Below, piece by piece: positions 11,924-22,284 of a stretch of DNA of 64,000 bases (positions are counted from its first letter, which is position 1; each line of letters opens with the position of its first letter). Under the pieces are notes generated by a model. That model was not told the origin of the DNA. It did not search any database and saw nothing but the letters and a program-made list of their open reading frames with translations. The stretch covers positions 124,001 through 188,000 of the forward strand of contig NZ_FCOL02000008.1 in the NCBI RefSeq assembly GCF_001544515.1. The letters run 5' to 3'. Origin of the DNA: Caballeronia terrestris (GTDB taxonomy: Bacteria > Pseudomonadota > Gammaproteobacteria > Burkholderiales > Burkholderiaceae). Position numbers and translations under genes: made by a program.

Positions 11924-12820
11924 TCAGCGCTTGAGCGCGGGAGCCACATCCGCGAGGCCGCCGTTCGGGCCGCGCATGAAGCGGAAGAAGTCGCTGCTCG
12001 AGTCGAGCACCATCACGTCGCCCGGCTTGAACGTCTTCTTATACGCTTCGAGGCTCTGATAGAACTGGTAGAACTGCGGATCGCGTCCGTAGGCATCGGC
12101 GGCGATCGCGGCGGCCTGGCTGTCGCCCTCGCCCTTGATCGTCTGCGCCTGACTGTACGCTTCCGCGAGCGTCGCCTGCTGCTGGCGGTCGGCGTCGGCC
12201 TTGATCTTGTCCGCTTCGGCCGTGCCCTTCGCGCGCTCGTCGGCGGCGGCCTGCTGGCGCGCCGCGATCATGCGTTTGTAGACCGAATCGGCGACGGCCG
12301 GCGGAAAGTCGATGCGCGTGAGCTGCAGATCCACCAGATCGACACCGAACGCCGACGCCGACTGCTCGATCGACTTCTGCGCCTCGCTTGCGAGCGCCTG
12401 CTGCTCGGCGAGCGCGTCGTTGAGCGAGCGCTTCGTGAACGCGCTCGCGAGCGCCGTGCGGGCGAGCGCGGTCAGGCGTTCCTGCGCGCTCTGCGTGTTC
12501 TTCTCGTTGCTTTCGAAGAGCTTGAGCGGATCGGTCACGCGATACTTGATGACCGTGTTGACCAGCACCTCGCTTTTATCCGACGTCGTGAAACGGTCCG
12601 AGCCGGTTTCGTCGATGGTGAGCGTGCGGGTGTCGATCAGCGTGGCCGTCTGGAACGGCGGCGGCAGCTTGAAATGGAGGCCGGGGCCGTAGAGCTTCGG
12701 ATTGCCTTCGCCGTGCGCCGACACGACGGCGGCATGCCGCTCGTCGACGACGAAGATCATCGACGAACCGATGAAGAGCACGATGACGACGGCCACGACG
12801 AGCGCAATGATTCGATTCAT
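11924..12820 (-). CDS. hflC: HflC, SPFH/prohibitin-family protease modulator
   Basis: A 298-residue inner-membrane protein with one N-terminal helix (IIALVVAVVIVLFIGSSMIFVV) and a periplasmic SPFH/Band 7 domain followed by a long helical coiled-coil rich in Ala, Glu and Gln (about residues 165-240). With HflK it forms the large cage that encloses FtsH and controls access of substrates. The ATG at 12820 lies 11 bp after the hflK stop, so the two are cotranscribed and made in step. Length and domain order are typical. Confidence 0.95.
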   Translation of the reverse strand: MNRIIALVVAVVIVLFIGSSMIFVVDERHAAVVSAHGEGNPKLYGPGLHFKLPPPFQTATLIDTRTLTIDETGSDRFTTSDKSEVLVNTVIKYRVTDPLKLFESNEKNTQSAQERLTALARTALASAFTKRSLNDALAEQQALASEAQKSIEQSASAFGVDLVDLQLTRIDFPPAVADSVYKRMIAARQQAAADERAKGTAEADKIKADADRQQQATLAEAYSQAQTIKGEGDSQAAAIAADAYGRDPQFYQFYQSLEAYKKTFKPGDVMVLDSSSDFFRFMRGPNGGLADVAPALKR

Positions 12821-12831
12821 GATCGCGCTCC

Positions 12832-14223
12832 TTATTGCAGGTCGTCTTGACGGGAACGCGAACGGAACGCGTCGCGCGAGCGCAGCGGGTCGTTCGCACC
12901 GCTCTGGCTGGCACCGCTCGCCGCACTCGCGGGCGTCGCGGCCGATGCCGGTGCCGGCGCGGGCGCCGCAGTTGCGGCAGGGCCGGAAGCCGGTGCCGGC
13001 GCCACGGCCGGCGCCTCGCTGACAGCTTCACCCGGACGCTGGCGCGCCGCTTCCGCGAGCTTGTCGAGCGGCAGATACAGCACGTTGTTGCCCGCCTTGC
13101 TGTCGACGAACACCTTCGTCGCGCGCGAATAAATCTGCTGCATCGTGTCCAGGTACATGCGTTGACGAATCACTGCCGGAGCCTTCGAATATTCTGCGTA
13201 GACCTGCTTGAAGCGCTCGGCATCGCCTTGCGCCTGCGTCACCACGCGATTGCTGTACGCGGTGGCCTCGTCGATCGTGCGTGCCGCGTCGGACTTCGCG
13301 CGCGGCAGCAGTTGTGCGGCATAGGCGCGCGCGGTGTCGCGGGCGCGCTCGTTGTCCTGGCGCACCTTCGCCGCTTCCTCGAACGCTGCCTGCACCTGCG
13401 CCGGTACCTGCACGCTTTGCAGCGTGACGCCCGTCACCTGGAGGCCGGTCTTGTACGCGTCGAGCGAGCGCTGGATCGTATCGATGAGACGCGCGCGCAG
13501 CGATTCGCGATCGTTGTAGAGAAGGTCGTCCGTTGGCTCCGCGCCCGCGATTTCGCGGATCGCAGCCTGGCCGGCCTGCGTCACGCTCTGATCGGGATCG
13601 AGATTGCGGAAGAGATAGTCGGTCGGCGACTTGATCTGATACTGGACGGCGAACCGCACGTCGACGATATCGGCGTCGTGCGTGAGGAGCGACGCGTCGC
13701 GCACGTTCGCCTGCGTGAGCGCGTTGTTGCGGCCCACTTCCACCGAGCGGATCTGCGCGGTGTTGACGATTTCATGCGTCTGGAACGGATAAGGCAGGCG
13801 CCAGTGGATGCCCTGGTCGGCCGTGCCCTTGTACTTGCCGAACTGCGACACGACGCCGACATGTCCGTCCTGTACAACGAACACGCCGCTGCCGAGATAG
13901 ATCGCGATCAGAACGCCGACGACGATCCCGAAACCGATCTTCGCGCCCCGGCCATTGTCCGCGCGCGGCGCGCCGTTGCCGGGCTTCTTGCCGAAGAGAC
14001 CGGCCAAACGTTTGTTGAAGTCGCGCCACATTTCATCGAGATCGGGCGGGCCGTCGCCTTCCTTGCCGTTCGGACGCTTCGGGTCCTGCGGACGCTTCTG
14101 ATCGTTCTTGGTGCCGCCATTGCCGTCGCCCCGCCCCCAGCGCGGGTCGTCAATCGAAAAGACGGCATGCGAATGCTGCCGGTTACTCCGCTCGTTGTAG
14201 TCGTTCACTCGGTGATTCACCAT
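12832..14223 (-). CDS. hflK: HflK, SPFH/prohibitin-family protease modulator
   Basis: A 463-residue partner of HflC in the FtsH-regulating complex. The N-terminus is a Gly/Asn/Lys-rich cytoplasmic stretch (DPRWGRGDGNGG onward). One transmembrane helix follows at about residues 100-120 (IGFGIVVGVLIAIYLGSGVFVV), then the SPFH domain and a coiled-coil. The C-terminal 70 residues are low-complexity Ala/Pro/Ser, as often seen in Burkholderiaceae. The ATG at 14223 overlaps an immediate GTG, and an in-frame GTG lies five codons later, so the exact start is uncertain by a few residues. Confidence 0.95.
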   Translation of the reverse strand: MVNHRVNDYNERSNRQHSHAVFSIDDPRWGRGDGNGGTKNDQKRPQDPKRPNGKEGDGPPDLDEMWRDFNKRLAGLFGKKPGNGAPRADNGRGAKIGFGIVVGVLIAIYLGSGVFVVQDGHVGVVSQFGKYKGTADQGIHWRLPYPFQTHEIVNTAQIRSVEVGRNNALTQANVRDASLLTHDADIVDVRFAVQYQIKSPTDYLFRNLDPDQSVTQAGQAAIREIAGAEPTDDLLYNDRESLRARLIDTIQRSLDAYKTGLQVTGVTLQSVQVPAQVQAAFEEAAKVRQDNERARDTARAYAAQLLPRAKSDAARTIDEATAYSNRVVTQAQGDAERFKQVYAEYSKAPAVIRQRMYLDTMQQIYSRATKVFVDSKAGNNVLYLPLDKLAEAARQRPGEAVSEAPAVAPAPASGPAATAAPAPAPASAATPASAASGASQSGANDPLRSRDAFRSRSRQDDLQ

Positions 14224-14256
14224 TAGACAGCCGGGTCAATGCAGATCGGAACAGCT

Positions 14257-15510
14257 TCAGTGCCCGTGCTCGGGGACCTTGCGGTCGTCGTGTTCGTTCG
14301 GTTCGCTGGCTGGCCGGTGGTCCTCCGGCAGCGCGGCTTCGTCGTACGACGAGGATTGCGTTGATTCGGGTGATTCAGCGGATTCCTCAGGTTCGGTGAA
14401 CTCGGGAACCGCGTTGAGTTCACTGGAATCCGATGCAGCGATTTCGGCGATGGCAGCGCGCAGCGCGTCGAGACCTTGCCCCGTGCGTGCGCTCAAAAAG
14501 ACGCGCGAAATATTACCATACTCGTCCCTTTCAACCGCGTCGCCGCGGGCCGCCAGCTCAGGCACCGCGTCGATCTTGTTGAAGACGAGAATCTGCGGAA
14601 TCGTGTCCGCGCCGATGCCGCGCAGCACCTCGTTCACCTGATCGATCTGGTCGAGGCGCACGGCGCTCGATGCATCGACGACGTGCAGCAACAAGTCCGC
14701 GTGGATCGTTTCCTCGAGCGTCGCGCGAAACGCTGCGACCAATTGGTGCGGCAACTCGCGGATGAACCCGACCGTATCCGACACCACCACGTGCCCCGCT
14801 TCCTCGCCGAGGAACACACGGCGGGAGGTGGTATCGAGCGTCGCGAACAGTTGGTCGGCTGCATACGCCTGCGCCTTGGTCAGCGCGTTGAAGAGCGTCG
14901 ACTTGCCCGCGTTCGTATAGCCCACGAGCGACACCGACATCGTCCGGTTGCGCACGCGCTGGCGACGCTGCGTGCCGTGCTGGCGGCGCAGTTTTTCGAG
15001 CCGCGCCTTGAGCGCCTTGATGCGCTCGCCGATGAGGCGCCGGTCGGTTTCGAGCTGGGTTTCGCCCGGGCCGCGCAGGCCGATACCGCCCTTTTGACGC
15101 TCGAGGTGAGTCCACGCGCGGATGAGCCGCGTCGACAAATACTGGAGCTGCGCGAGTTCGACCTGCAGCTTGCCTTCGTGGCTTCGGGCGCGCTGCGCAA
15201 AAATATCGAGGATCAGGCTGGTGCGGTCGACGACACGCCGGTTCAGCGCGCCTTCCAGATTGCGCTGCTGCGCGGGCGCGAGGGCGTGATTGAAAATGAC
15301 GAGTTCGACGTCATTCGCTTCGCACGCGAGGCGCAACTCTTCGACTTTGCCGCTGCCGACGAACATCTTGGCATCGGGGCTCGAACGGCGGCCGGTAAGC
15401 GTGACAGCGGGATTGGCGCCCGCACTTTGTGCGAGCAGGCTGAGTTCTTCAAGACTGGCTTCGAAATCGATTTTGCCGAAGTCGATGCCGACAAGCGCTG
15501 CGTTGATCAA
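14257..15510 (-). CDS. hflX: GTPase HflX
   Basis: A 417-residue OBG-HflX GTPase that binds ribosomes and rescues or splits stalled 70S particles under stress. The HflX domain (about residues 20-190, with GIGLRGPGETQLETDRR) precedes the G domain, with G1 GYTNAGKST, G3 DTVGFIRELP and G4 NKID. The C-terminal 60 residues are acidic and Ser/Glu-rich. The only usable start in frame is a TTG (15510). A TAA lies 18 codons upstream and no ATG or GTG occurs between, and there is no clear ribosome site. It lies 72 bp after hfq, as in the hfq-hflX operons of proteobacteria. Confidence 0.93.
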   Translation of the reverse strand: MINAALVGIDFGKIDFEASLEELSLLAQSAGANPAVTLTGRRSSPDAKMFVGSGKVEELRLACEANDVELVIFNHALAPAQQRNLEGALNRRVVDRTSLILDIFAQRARSHEGKLQVELAQLQYLSTRLIRAWTHLERQKGGIGLRGPGETQLETDRRLIGERIKALKARLEKLRRQHGTQRRQRVRNRTMSVSLVGYTNAGKSTLFNALTKAQAYAADQLFATLDTTSRRVFLGEEAGHVVVSDTVGFIRELPHQLVAAFRATLEETIHADLLLHVVDASSAVRLDQIDQVNEVLRGIGADTIPQILVFNKIDAVPELAARGDAVERDEYGNISRVFLSARTGQGLDALRAAIAEIAASDSSELNAVPEFTEPEESAESPESTQSSSYDEAALPEDHRPASEPNEHDDRKVPEHGH

Positions 15511-15582
15511 ATTGAGGTATTGGTTTTGAAGCGACCGGCGAGTAACTTTTTATCGACGTTGGTTCACCGGCCGCGACTTGGT

Positions 15583-15819
15583 TTAGGACGTTTCAGCGTC
15601 CGGGTGGAAATTCACCGGACGGGCCGGCACGACCGTGGAAATGGCGTGCTTATAGACCATCTGGGTAACCGTATTGCGGAGCAACACGACGTACTGGTCG
15701 AACGATTCGATGTTCCCTTGAAGCTTGATGCCGTTGACCAAATAGATCGACACCGGCACGTGCTCTTTACGCAGTGCGTTCAAAAACGGGTCTTGTAACA
15801 ATTGCCCTTTGTTGCTCAT
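15583..15819 (-). CDS. hfq: RNA chaperone Hfq
   Basis: A 78-residue Sm-like protein forming a hexameric ring that pairs small RNAs with mRNAs. The N-terminus ([32 protein letters not shown]) and the Sm2 motif YKHAIS are canonical. The C-terminal tail is short (about ten residues), as usual for beta-proteobacteria compared with the 102-residue E. coli protein. An SD-like CGGAG precedes the ATG at 15819. First gene of the hfq-hflX-hflK-hflC group; the 141-bp spacer to der probably carries the promoter. Confidence 0.97.
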   Translation of the reverse strand: MSNKGQLLQDPFLNALRKEHVPVSIYLVNGIKLQGNIESFDQYVVLLRNTVTQMVYKHAISTVVPARPVNFHPDAETS

Positions 15820-15960
15820 AGCAAACTCCGTGTTTTTTTGCAGGTTGAACGTAATTGTGGAGGAAGAAAAAGAGATCCGCCAACAATCGCTACACTATAG
15901 CCGATTTTCTTTTCCGCACCAGCGCCCCCACAGGTGCCAAACGCTTGGTGCGCGCGGGAC

Positions 15961-17298
15961 TCAGCCTTTATCCGCGTAAGGGTTCGTGCTCGAGCGGAAC
16001 TCTATGCGCAATGGAGTCCCGGCCAGCCCGAAAGTTTCTCGGAAGCGCCCTTCGAGGTACCTTTTATAGGTGTCCGTGATCGCGTCGAGCGCGTTGCCGT
16101 GCACGACGATGATCGGCGGATTCTGCCCACCCTGGTGCGCATAACGCAGCTTCGGACGCACCGGACCGCGCCGGCGCGGCTGCTGGAATTCCACGGCGTC
16201 GATCAGCGCGCGCGTCAGCTTCGGCGTCGGCAATTTGGCCATCGCGGCAGCGTATGCGTCGTCGACCGATTTCATCAACTGGCCGATGCCAGTCTTCTCC
16301 AGCGCCGACACGTAGTGGAACTTGGCGAAATCCAGGAACTTGAGCTTGCGCGTGAGATCGCCCTTGGTCCGCTCGCGCGTGTGCGAATCGAGCCCGTCCC
16401 ACTTGTTCACGCCGACCACCAGCGCCCGCCCCTGCTCGACCACGAATCCCGCGATGTGCGCATCCTGTTCGGAGATGTCCTGCTGGGCATCGAGCAGCAA
16501 GATGACGACATTCGCGTCCGAAATCGACTGCAGCGTCTTCACCACCGAAAACTTCTCGATCGCCTCGAACACCTTGCCGCGCCGGCGCAGACCCGCCGTG
16601 TCGATCAGGGTGTATTTGCGGCCTTGTCGCTCGAAATCAACATAGATCGAATCGCGCGTCGTGCCGGGCATGTCGAACGCGATAACGCGCTCCTCGCCGA
16701 TCAGCGCGTTCACGAGCGTCGACTTGCCGACGTTCGGCCGCCCGACGATCGCAATCTTCACGCCGTGCTTCGCCTTTTCGTCGTCGTCCTCTTCCGTCTG
16801 GCCGGCGTAGGCGATTTCGAGCGCGTCGCCGATCATTTCGCTGACGCCGTCGCCGTGCGCGGCCGAGATCGCGCGCGGATCGCCCAGGCCGAGTTCGTAG
16901 AAATCGCTGGCGACGGCGCTGTACTTCATGCCCTCCGCCTTGTTCACGACGAGAAAGAGCGGCCGGCCGGTCTTGCGCAGATAGTCGGCAATCGCCTTGT
17001 CCTGCGGCGCCAAGCCATTGCGCCCATCGACGATGAACACGACCACGTCCGCTTCCTCCACCGCCTGACGCGTCTGGCGCGCCATTTCGTGCAGGATGCC
17101 GTCCTTTGCGACGGGCTCGAAGCCGCCCGTATCGACGACGAGGTACGGCCGGTCGCCTACGCGGCCCTCGCCGTAGTGGCGGTCGCGCGTGAGTCCGGGC
17201 AAGTCGGCGACGAGCGCGTCGCGCGAGCGCGTCAGGCGGTTGAAAAGGGTCGATTTCCCCACATTGGGGCGCCCCACGAGGGCAATAACGGGTTTCAT
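15961..17298 (-). CDS. der: Ribosome-assembly GTPase Der (EngA)
   Basis: A 445-residue essential GTPase for 50S subunit maturation, recognised by two tandem G domains. The first begins at residue 9 ([20 protein letters not shown]) and the second near residue 185 ([23 protein letters not shown]); a C-terminal KH-like domain follows. The start is placed at the ATG at 17298 ([17 protein letters not shown]). The frame stays open for 68 codons upstream, but those residues are arginine-rich and not family-like. Downstream of bamB after a 352-bp spacer, and upstream of hfq. Confidence 0.96.
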   Translation of the reverse strand: MKPVIALVGRPNVGKSTLFNRLTRSRDALVADLPGLTRDRHYGEGRVGDRPYLVVDTGGFEPVAKDGILHEMARQTRQAVEEADVVVFIVDGRNGLAPQDKAIADYLRKTGRPLFLVVNKAEGMKYSAVASDFYELGLGDPRAISAAHGDGVSEMIGDALEIAYAGQTEEDDDEKAKHGVKIAIVGRPNVGKSTLVNALIGEERVIAFDMPGTTRDSIYVDFERQGRKYTLIDTAGLRRRGKVFEAIEKFSVVKTLQSISDANVVILLLDAQQDISEQDAHIAGFVVEQGRALVVGVNKWDGLDSHTRERTKGDLTRKLKFLDFAKFHYVSALEKTGIGQLMKSVDDAYAAAMAKLPTPKLTRALIDAVEFQQPRRRGPVRPKLRYAHQGGQNPPIIVVHGNALDAITDTYKRYLEGRFRETFGLAGTPLRIEFRSSTNPYADKG

Positions 17299-17650
17299 CA
17301 GATGTTGTTCACAGTTGAACGCAAGGCGGCCGACACCGGCGCACGGAACGCCAAGGCCACGGAAACGCCGCGATAAAGCCTGCGTTTGTCGAAAATTAGC
17401 ATGGATTCGGCATGCGGCACGTCGGAGTGCTTCGCATGCAAGAGACTTGCCTCGGCGGTGGCGCCGATTTGCGGCGGTTTTTCGTCTGCCGCCTGGCTTC
17501 ATTTCACGAGTGTGCGCTCATGCTTTGCGCCTCGCTTCTACTTCTGTTCGATACTGCAGTGTTCGGCCGGTCGACCGGTGGCGCGAATCTCGCGCCGATA
17601 AAGCACGCGAGCCGGCAGCGCCGGCTCGCAGATCAGGTCACTTCGACAAA
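17299..17650. other. Spacer between bamB and der with two stem-loops
   Basis: This 352-bp stretch has no credible gene. It holds two inverted repeats: an 11-bp stem with a two-base bulge at 17410-17439 (GCATGCG plus GCAC, loop GTCGGA) and a perfect 10-bp stem with a three-base loop at 17607-17629. The second lies 22 bp downstream of the bamB stop. Neither is followed by a clear T-run on the minus strand. Confidence 0.6.
17607..17629 (-). terminator. Possible terminator or attenuator hairpin after bamB
   Basis: GCGAGCCGGC (17607-17616) pairs perfectly with GCCGGCTCGC (17620-17629). On the minus strand the hairpin follows bamB, but the sequence after it (GTGCTTTATC) is only weakly T-rich, so efficient termination is doubtful. 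Confidence 0.4.
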
Positions 17651-18793
17651 TCAGCGGGGACGGAACCCATAGAGGTCGCCGTCATGCGTCTGCACGACGA
17701 GCGTGTCGCCCGCAAGCACCGGCGCCGCGGTGATCGCACTGCCATCCGTCTTCGCGCGGCCGATGAGTTCGCCGCTGCTGGCTTCGAGGAAGTGCACATA
17801 GCCTTCGAAGTCGCCGACGACGACTGCGCGTCCCAGGATATAAGGCACGCTGACCTGACGGTTCTTCAGCTTGTCGCTTTTCCAGAGTTGCGTGCCGTCC
17901 GACGCGCGAAACGCGTTCACCACCGACCAGTCGTCGCCGGCTGCGACGACTTGCGCGTCCTGCGCCAGGCCGCTGTCGCTCGAAAACGCTTTTTCCCAGA
18001 CGGGACGGCCGGAATTCGCATCGAAACAGCCGAGTCTGCCCTGGAACGTCACCGCGCAAGTCTGCGCGCCGACGAGCGACGGCGCGCCGGTCACGTCGTT
18101 GATGCGCTCGACTTCGGTCACGCCTTTCGGGAACGAGACGGGCGCTTGCCAAAAGGCGTCGCCGGTCTGAATGTTGATCGCGGCGAACGTGCCGCCGGGG
18201 AAACCCGCGAGCACGGCCTGATTGCCCGCGAACGTCATGCCGGCCGCGACGCGCAGGTTCAGCGGAACCGCGCGGACCTGGAAGGTCCACTTCTGCTCGC
18301 CAGTCTGCGCGTTGAATGCGATGACCTTGCCGTCGATCGTGCGCACTATCACGAGATCGTTGCCGACGAGCGGCGGCGAGACGAGTTCACCCGGCGCGAC
18401 GGCAGTCCACAATTGCTTGCCGTCCGGTCCAAGCACGTAGACCGAGCCCTTCAGCCCGCCGACGGCTGTCAGCGTACCGTCGCTGCCGACGCCCGCCGAC
18501 AGATCGTCCTTCAGCTTCGTGCGCCATACGTCCTGGCCAGTCTTCGCATCGATCTTCGCGACCGTGCCGTTGACGCCGGCGGCATACACCGCGTCGCCGA
18601 CGGCGACAGGCATGAACAGATAGCGGCCGGCCTTGCCGACGCTCGCCTTCCACACCTGCCCGACTTCGAGAACGGGCTTGATTTCCACGAGCGGCGTCGG
18701 AACGCGCCGTTCGTCCTTGGTGGATGAGCACGCGGCCAGCAAGGCAGTCATCGCACAGGCAAGCGGCAGGGCGTAGCGTTTCAGAAGGGTCAT
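17651..18793 (-). CDS. bamB: Outer-membrane assembly lipoprotein BamB
   Basis: A 380-residue beta-propeller lipoprotein of the BAM complex that inserts outer-membrane proteins. The N-terminus is a lipoprotein signal ending in the lipobox L-A-A-C (cysteine at about residue 21). PQQ-like blade repeats follow (for example AKIDAKTGQDVWR, IAFNAQTGEQKWTF and GCFDANSGRPVWE). The start is set at the ATG at 18793 (MTLLKRYALPL), which gives a proper signal peptide; an ATG nine codons upstream would extend it. Order hisS-yfgM-bamB-der matches E. coli hisS-yfgM-bamB-der. Confidence 0.94.
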   Translation of the reverse strand: MTLLKRYALPLACAMTALLAACSSTKDERRVPTPLVEIKPVLEVGQVWKASVGKAGRYLFMPVAVGDAVYAAGVNGTVAKIDAKTGQDVWRTKLKDDLSAGVGSDGTLTAVGGLKGSVYVLGPDGKQLWTAVAPGELVSPPLVGNDLVIVRTIDGKVIAFNAQTGEQKWTFQVRAVPLNLRVAAGMTFAGNQAVLAGFPGGTFAAINIQTGDAFWQAPVSFPKGVTEVERINDVTGAPSLVGAQTCAVTFQGRLGCFDANSGRPVWEKAFSSDSGLAQDAQVVAAGDDWSVVNAFRASDGTQLWKSDKLKNRQVSVPYILGRAVVVGDFEGYVHFLEASSGELIGRAKTDGSAITAAPVLAGDTLVVQTHDGDLYGFRPR

Positions 18794-18899
18794 CGGTGGA
18801 CGCAATTGGAGATTGAACATTCGATTGATCGGCGTGCGCCGCGGGCGCGCTTTTCAGCGACGAACCCGGCGGCTGGCGACGGTGCGGAGGCGGCTGAAC

Positions 18900-19529
18900 T
18901 CAACCGCCGAGCGCGTCCAGCTTGAACTGGACCAGTTGACGCGCGGAAGTGTCGCTTTGCGGCAGTGTGTCGAGCGCCACCTTATAGGCGGCGCGGGCGT
19001 CCTCGCGCTTGCCCTGCGCCGCGAGCAAATCGCCACGACGATCCGACACGACGCCCTTGAACGCATCGAGTGGCGCGTCGGCGAGCACTTTCAGGCCGGC
19101 GTCGTAGGATTTTTCGTCGAGCAGCAGGAGCGAGAGACGCAGTTTCGCTATCTGCTTGTACTCGTCGTCCTTCGCATGGTCGACAGCCCATTGCAACTGC
19201 GCCTTCGCGGCCGCGCTATCGCCGGCCGTGTAGAGTGCCTTCGCGGCGGCGAGCGCCGTCATCTGCGCATAGGCCGTGCGGCCGAACTTGTCCTCCATGT
19301 CGGCGGCGACGCGCGCGACCTTCGCCTTGTCGTTCGCAGTGACCGCCTGCTGGACCTGATCGTAGAGCACAGCCGCTTCCGCCGCCTGCCTGCGCTGCCA
19401 GTAGTTCCAGCCGTTGAAGCCCGCCGCGACCACGAGCACGGCGAGAACGATCCACGTCGTCGCGTTGCCCCACTTGGCCCACCAGTGCTTCAGATTTTCC
19501 AGGGATTCTTGTTCGTCGTGATAGCTCAT
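18900..19529 (-). CDS. YfgM-family TPR protein (SecYEG ancillary subunit)
   Basis: A 209-residue protein with one transmembrane helix near the N-terminus (TTWIVLAVLVVAAGFNGW, about residues 24-41) and a periplasmic TPR region (DUF2133/YfgM). In E. coli YfgM associates with PpiD at the Sec translocon and helps periplasmic folding. The position between hisS and bamB is the same as in E. coli and supports the assignment. Start ATG at 19529. Confidence 0.88.
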   Translation of the reverse strand: MSYHDEQESLENLKHWWAKWGNATTWIVLAVLVVAAGFNGWNYWQRRQAAEAAVLYDQVQQAVTANDKAKVARVAADMEDKFGRTAYAQMTALAAAKALYTAGDSAAAKAQLQWAVDHAKDDEYKQIAKLRLSLLLLDEKSYDAGLKVLADAPLDAFKGVVSDRRGDLLAAQGKREDARAAYKVALDTLPQSDTSARQLVQFKLDALGG

Positions 19530-19620
19530 TGCCCAACCATTCCTTCGATGCCTTATTTATTGCGCGCACCGTGCCGAGTCCTCTCGATCCGACACTGCGC
19601 GCACGGTCGCTGCCTAAAAT

Positions 19621-20961
19621 TTAATCAGCGCCGTCGTCGGCGGATGCAACCATCGCATTGATTAGAAATTCGGTCAAGTTTTCCAGCGGAACAGTCGATT
19701 GCTCGTTCTTCTGGCCTTCCCGTTCGATCGCCCGCAGCGGCTTCACACCCGCCGTGCCCTGCGCGAGCTCGTCCTCGCCAAGGATCACAGCAAAGGCCGC
19801 GCCGCTCGCATCGGCTTTTTTCATTTGCGATTTGAAGCTCGCCGGTGCGCCGTCCGGGCTGCAATGCAGGATGACGTCGAGGCCGGTGTCACGCAGACGC
19901 TCGGCGATGATGAACGCCTGTTCCGCCGCCGCCTCGCCCTGGTGCACGACGTAGACGTCGGTGCCTTCGTCCTCGGGTACGAGCTTTTCTTCCTTCAACA
20001 GTTCCAGAATCCGCTCGACGCCCATCGCCCAGCCGCACGCTTTCGTCGGCTTGCCACCGAGTTGCTCGATCAGCGGATCGTAGCGCCCGCCGCCGGCCAC
20101 TGTGCCCTGCGCGCCGAGCTTGTCGGTGACCCACTCGAAAACGGTCAGGTTGTAGTAATCGAGTCCGCGCACGAGGCGCGGATTGATCTTGAACGGAATA
20201 TTGTTCGCCTTCAAAAGACGCTGAACGCCTTCGAAGTGCGCGCGCGATTCGTCACCAAGGAAATCGACGAGCTTCGGCGCGTTCTGCGCAATTTCCTGCA
20301 GCGCGGGATTCTTCGTGTCCAGCACGCGCAGCGGGTTCGTGTAAAGACGGCGCTTCGCTTCCTCGTCGAGCAATTCGACGTGCTGTTCGAGATATGCGAT
20401 CAGTTCCTGGCGATGCGCCGTGCGCTCATCGGCCTGGCCGAGCGAATTGAGCTCGAGGCGAATGCCGGTTAGGCCCAGGTCGTCCCAGAGACGCTGGCAC
20501 ATCATGATGATCTCGGCGTCGGCATCGGGCCCTGCGAAGCCGAGCGCTTCCACGCCGACCTGATGGAACTGCCGATACCGCCCACGCTGCGGACGCTCGT
20601 GGCGGAACATCGGTCCGACGTACCACAGGCGCTTCGGGCCGTCGTAAAGCAGGTTGTGCTCGATCGTCGCACGCACGACCGCCGCCGTGTTCTCCGGGCG
20701 CATCGTGAGATGCTCGCCGTTGAGCGCGTCGGTGAAGCTGTACATTTCCTTCTCGACGATATCGGTCACTTCGCCGATACCGCGCGTGAAAAGCTGCGTG
20801 TGCTCGACGATCGGCGTACGAATGTTCTGATAGCCGTAGGAGCGCAGCATCGACTTGACAGTCGATTCGAAGAACTCCCACAACGCGGCATCCTGCGGGA
20901 GGATGTCGTTCATGCCCTTCACGCCGCTCAGTTTTTCGAGCCGTTTCTTCTGTTCTGTCAT
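19621..20961 (-). CDS. hisS: Histidyl-tRNA synthetase
   Basis: A 446-residue class II synthetase that charges tRNA-His. Motif 2 ([20 protein letters not shown]), the histidine A/B loops ([14 protein letters not shown]) and motif 3 (GWAMGVERI) are all present, with the C-terminal anticodon-binding domain ([13 protein letters not shown] onward). This sets it apart from the catalytically inactive HisZ encoded at 10.5-11.6 kb. The ATG at 20961 lies 6 bp after the ispG stop, implying cotranscription. Confidence 0.97.
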   Translation of the reverse strand: MTEQKKRLEKLSGVKGMNDILPQDAALWEFFESTVKSMLRSYGYQNIRTPIVEHTQLFTRGIGEVTDIVEKEMYSFTDALNGEHLTMRPENTAAVVRATIEHNLLYDGPKRLWYVGPMFRHERPQRGRYRQFHQVGVEALGFAGPDADAEIIMMCQRLWDDLGLTGIRLELNSLGQADERTAHRQELIAYLEQHVELLDEEAKRRLYTNPLRVLDTKNPALQEIAQNAPKLVDFLGDESRAHFEGVQRLLKANNIPFKINPRLVRGLDYYNLTVFEWVTDKLGAQGTVAGGGRYDPLIEQLGGKPTKACGWAMGVERILELLKEEKLVPEDEGTDVYVVHQGEAAAEQAFIIAERLRDTGLDVILHCSPDGAPASFKSQMKKADASGAAFAVILGEDELAQGTAGVKPLRAIEREGQKNEQSTVPLENLTEFLINAMVASADDGAD

Positions 20962-20967
20962 CTGTCT

Positions 20968-22284
20968 TTAGAGTGATGCCGCGGCCGTTTCTTCGCGCTT
21001 GCCATAAGTGCGCGCGACGTACTCGCTCACGATTTTCTGGAATTCCTGGGCGATGTGCTCGCCGCGTAGCGTTTTGACCTTCACACCGTCGATGAAGACG
21101 GGTGCCGCCGGATTCTCACCCGAACCCGGCAGGCTGATGCCGATATTCGCCTGCTTCGATTCGCCCGGCCCGTTCACGATGCAGCCCATCACCGCGACGT
21201 GCATTTTCTCGACGCCCGGATATTGATCGCGCCAGACCGGCATTTCGTTGCGCAGATACGTCTGAATCTGCGAGGCGAGTTCCTGGAACAGCGTGCTCGT
21301 CGTGCGGCCGCAGCCGGGGCAGGCGATAACCATCGGCGTAAAGGAGCGCAGGCCCATCGTTTGCAAAATTTCCTGCCCGACGACGACTTCGCCCGTGCGC
21401 GCGCCGCCCGGTTCCGGCGTTAACGAAATGCGGATCGTGTCGCCGATGCCTTCCTGCAGCAGCACGGAAAGCGCCGCCGTCGACGCGACGATGCCCTTCG
21501 ATCCCATGCCCGCCTCGGTCAGCCCAAGGTGCAGCGCGAAGCTGCAGCGCTTCGCCAGTTCGCGATACACGGCGATCAGGTCCTGCACGCCGCTCACCTT
21601 GCACGACAGAATGATCTTGTCGCGCCCGAGACCGAGTTCGACCGCGCGTTCCGCCGACCCGATCGCCGACTGGATCAGCGCCTCGTACATCACGCTCTGC
21701 GCGTCCCACGGCGTGGCGCGCGCGGCGTTTTCGTCCATCATGCGCGCGAGCAGGTCCTGGTCGAGACTGCCCCAGTTCACGCCAATGCGCACCGCCTTGT
21801 CATAGCGCGCGGCGGCTTCGATCATTTGCGCGAACTGCGTGTCGCGCTTCGCGCCTTGCCCGACGTTGCCCGGGTTGATCCGATACTTCGACAGCGCCTC
21901 GGCGCACGCGGGAAAATCGCGCAGCAGCAAGTGGCCGTTGTAATGAAAATCGCCGACAAGCGGCACGTTCACGCCCATCCGGTCGAGCTGCTCGCGCACG
22001 TGCGGCACGGCGGCCGCCGCTTCCGGCGTGTTGACCGTGATGCGTACCAGTTCGGAGCCGGCTTGTGCCAGTTCCTTTACCTGAATCGCAGTGCCAATGG
22101 CGTCGGCGGTGTCGGTATTGGTCATCGACTGGACGCGCACGGGCGCATCGCCGCCGATCGTCACGAGCTGGCCGCCCCAGCGGACATCGACGCCGTGCGA
22201 CGCGCGGCGTTTGAGCGGCCCTCCGAACACCGGTTCGGTCGAACAAATCTTGCTGCTGATCAGGGATTGAGCCTCAGATTGCAT
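20968..22284 (-). CDS. ispG: 4-hydroxy-3-methylbut-2-enyl diphosphate synthase (flavodoxin)
   Basis: The penultimate enzyme of the MEP isoprenoid pathway; it reductively opens MEcPP with a [4Fe-4S] cluster. The 438-residue protein has the TIM-barrel start ([13 protein letters not shown], then [12 protein letters not shown]). The cluster-binding cysteines are in CPGCGRTT and GCIVNGPGE near the C-terminus. The start is set at the ATG at 22284; the upstream open frame is arginine-rich and unlikely to be translated. Between rodZ and hisS, as in many proteobacteria. Confidence 0.95.
   Translation of the reverse strand: MQSEAQSLISSKICSTEPVFGGPLKRRASHGVDVRWGGQLVTIGGDAPVRVQSMTNTDTADAIGTAIQVKELAQAGSELVRITVNTPEAAAAVPHVREQLDRMGVNVPLVGDFHYNGHLLLRDFPACAEALSKYRINPGNVGQGAKRDTQFAQMIEAAARYDKAVRIGVNWGSLDQDLLARMMDENAARATPWDAQSVMYEALIQSAIGSAERAVELGLGRDKIILSCKVSGVQDLIAVYRELAKRCSFALHLGLTEAGMGSKGIVASTAALSVLLQEGIGDTIRISLTPEPGGARTGEVVVGQEILQTMGLRSFTPMVIACPGCGRTTSTLFQELASQIQTYLRNEMPVWRDQYPGVEKMHVAVMGCIVNGPGESKQANIGISLPGSGENPAAPVFIDGVKVKTLRGEHIAQEFQKIVSEYVARTYGKREETAAASL

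Noticed and set aside
17412..17672. 86-codon plus-strand frame in the bamB-der spacer
   Set aside because: Composition unlike a protein family, no ribosome site, and it runs into the bamB 3' end on the opposite strand.
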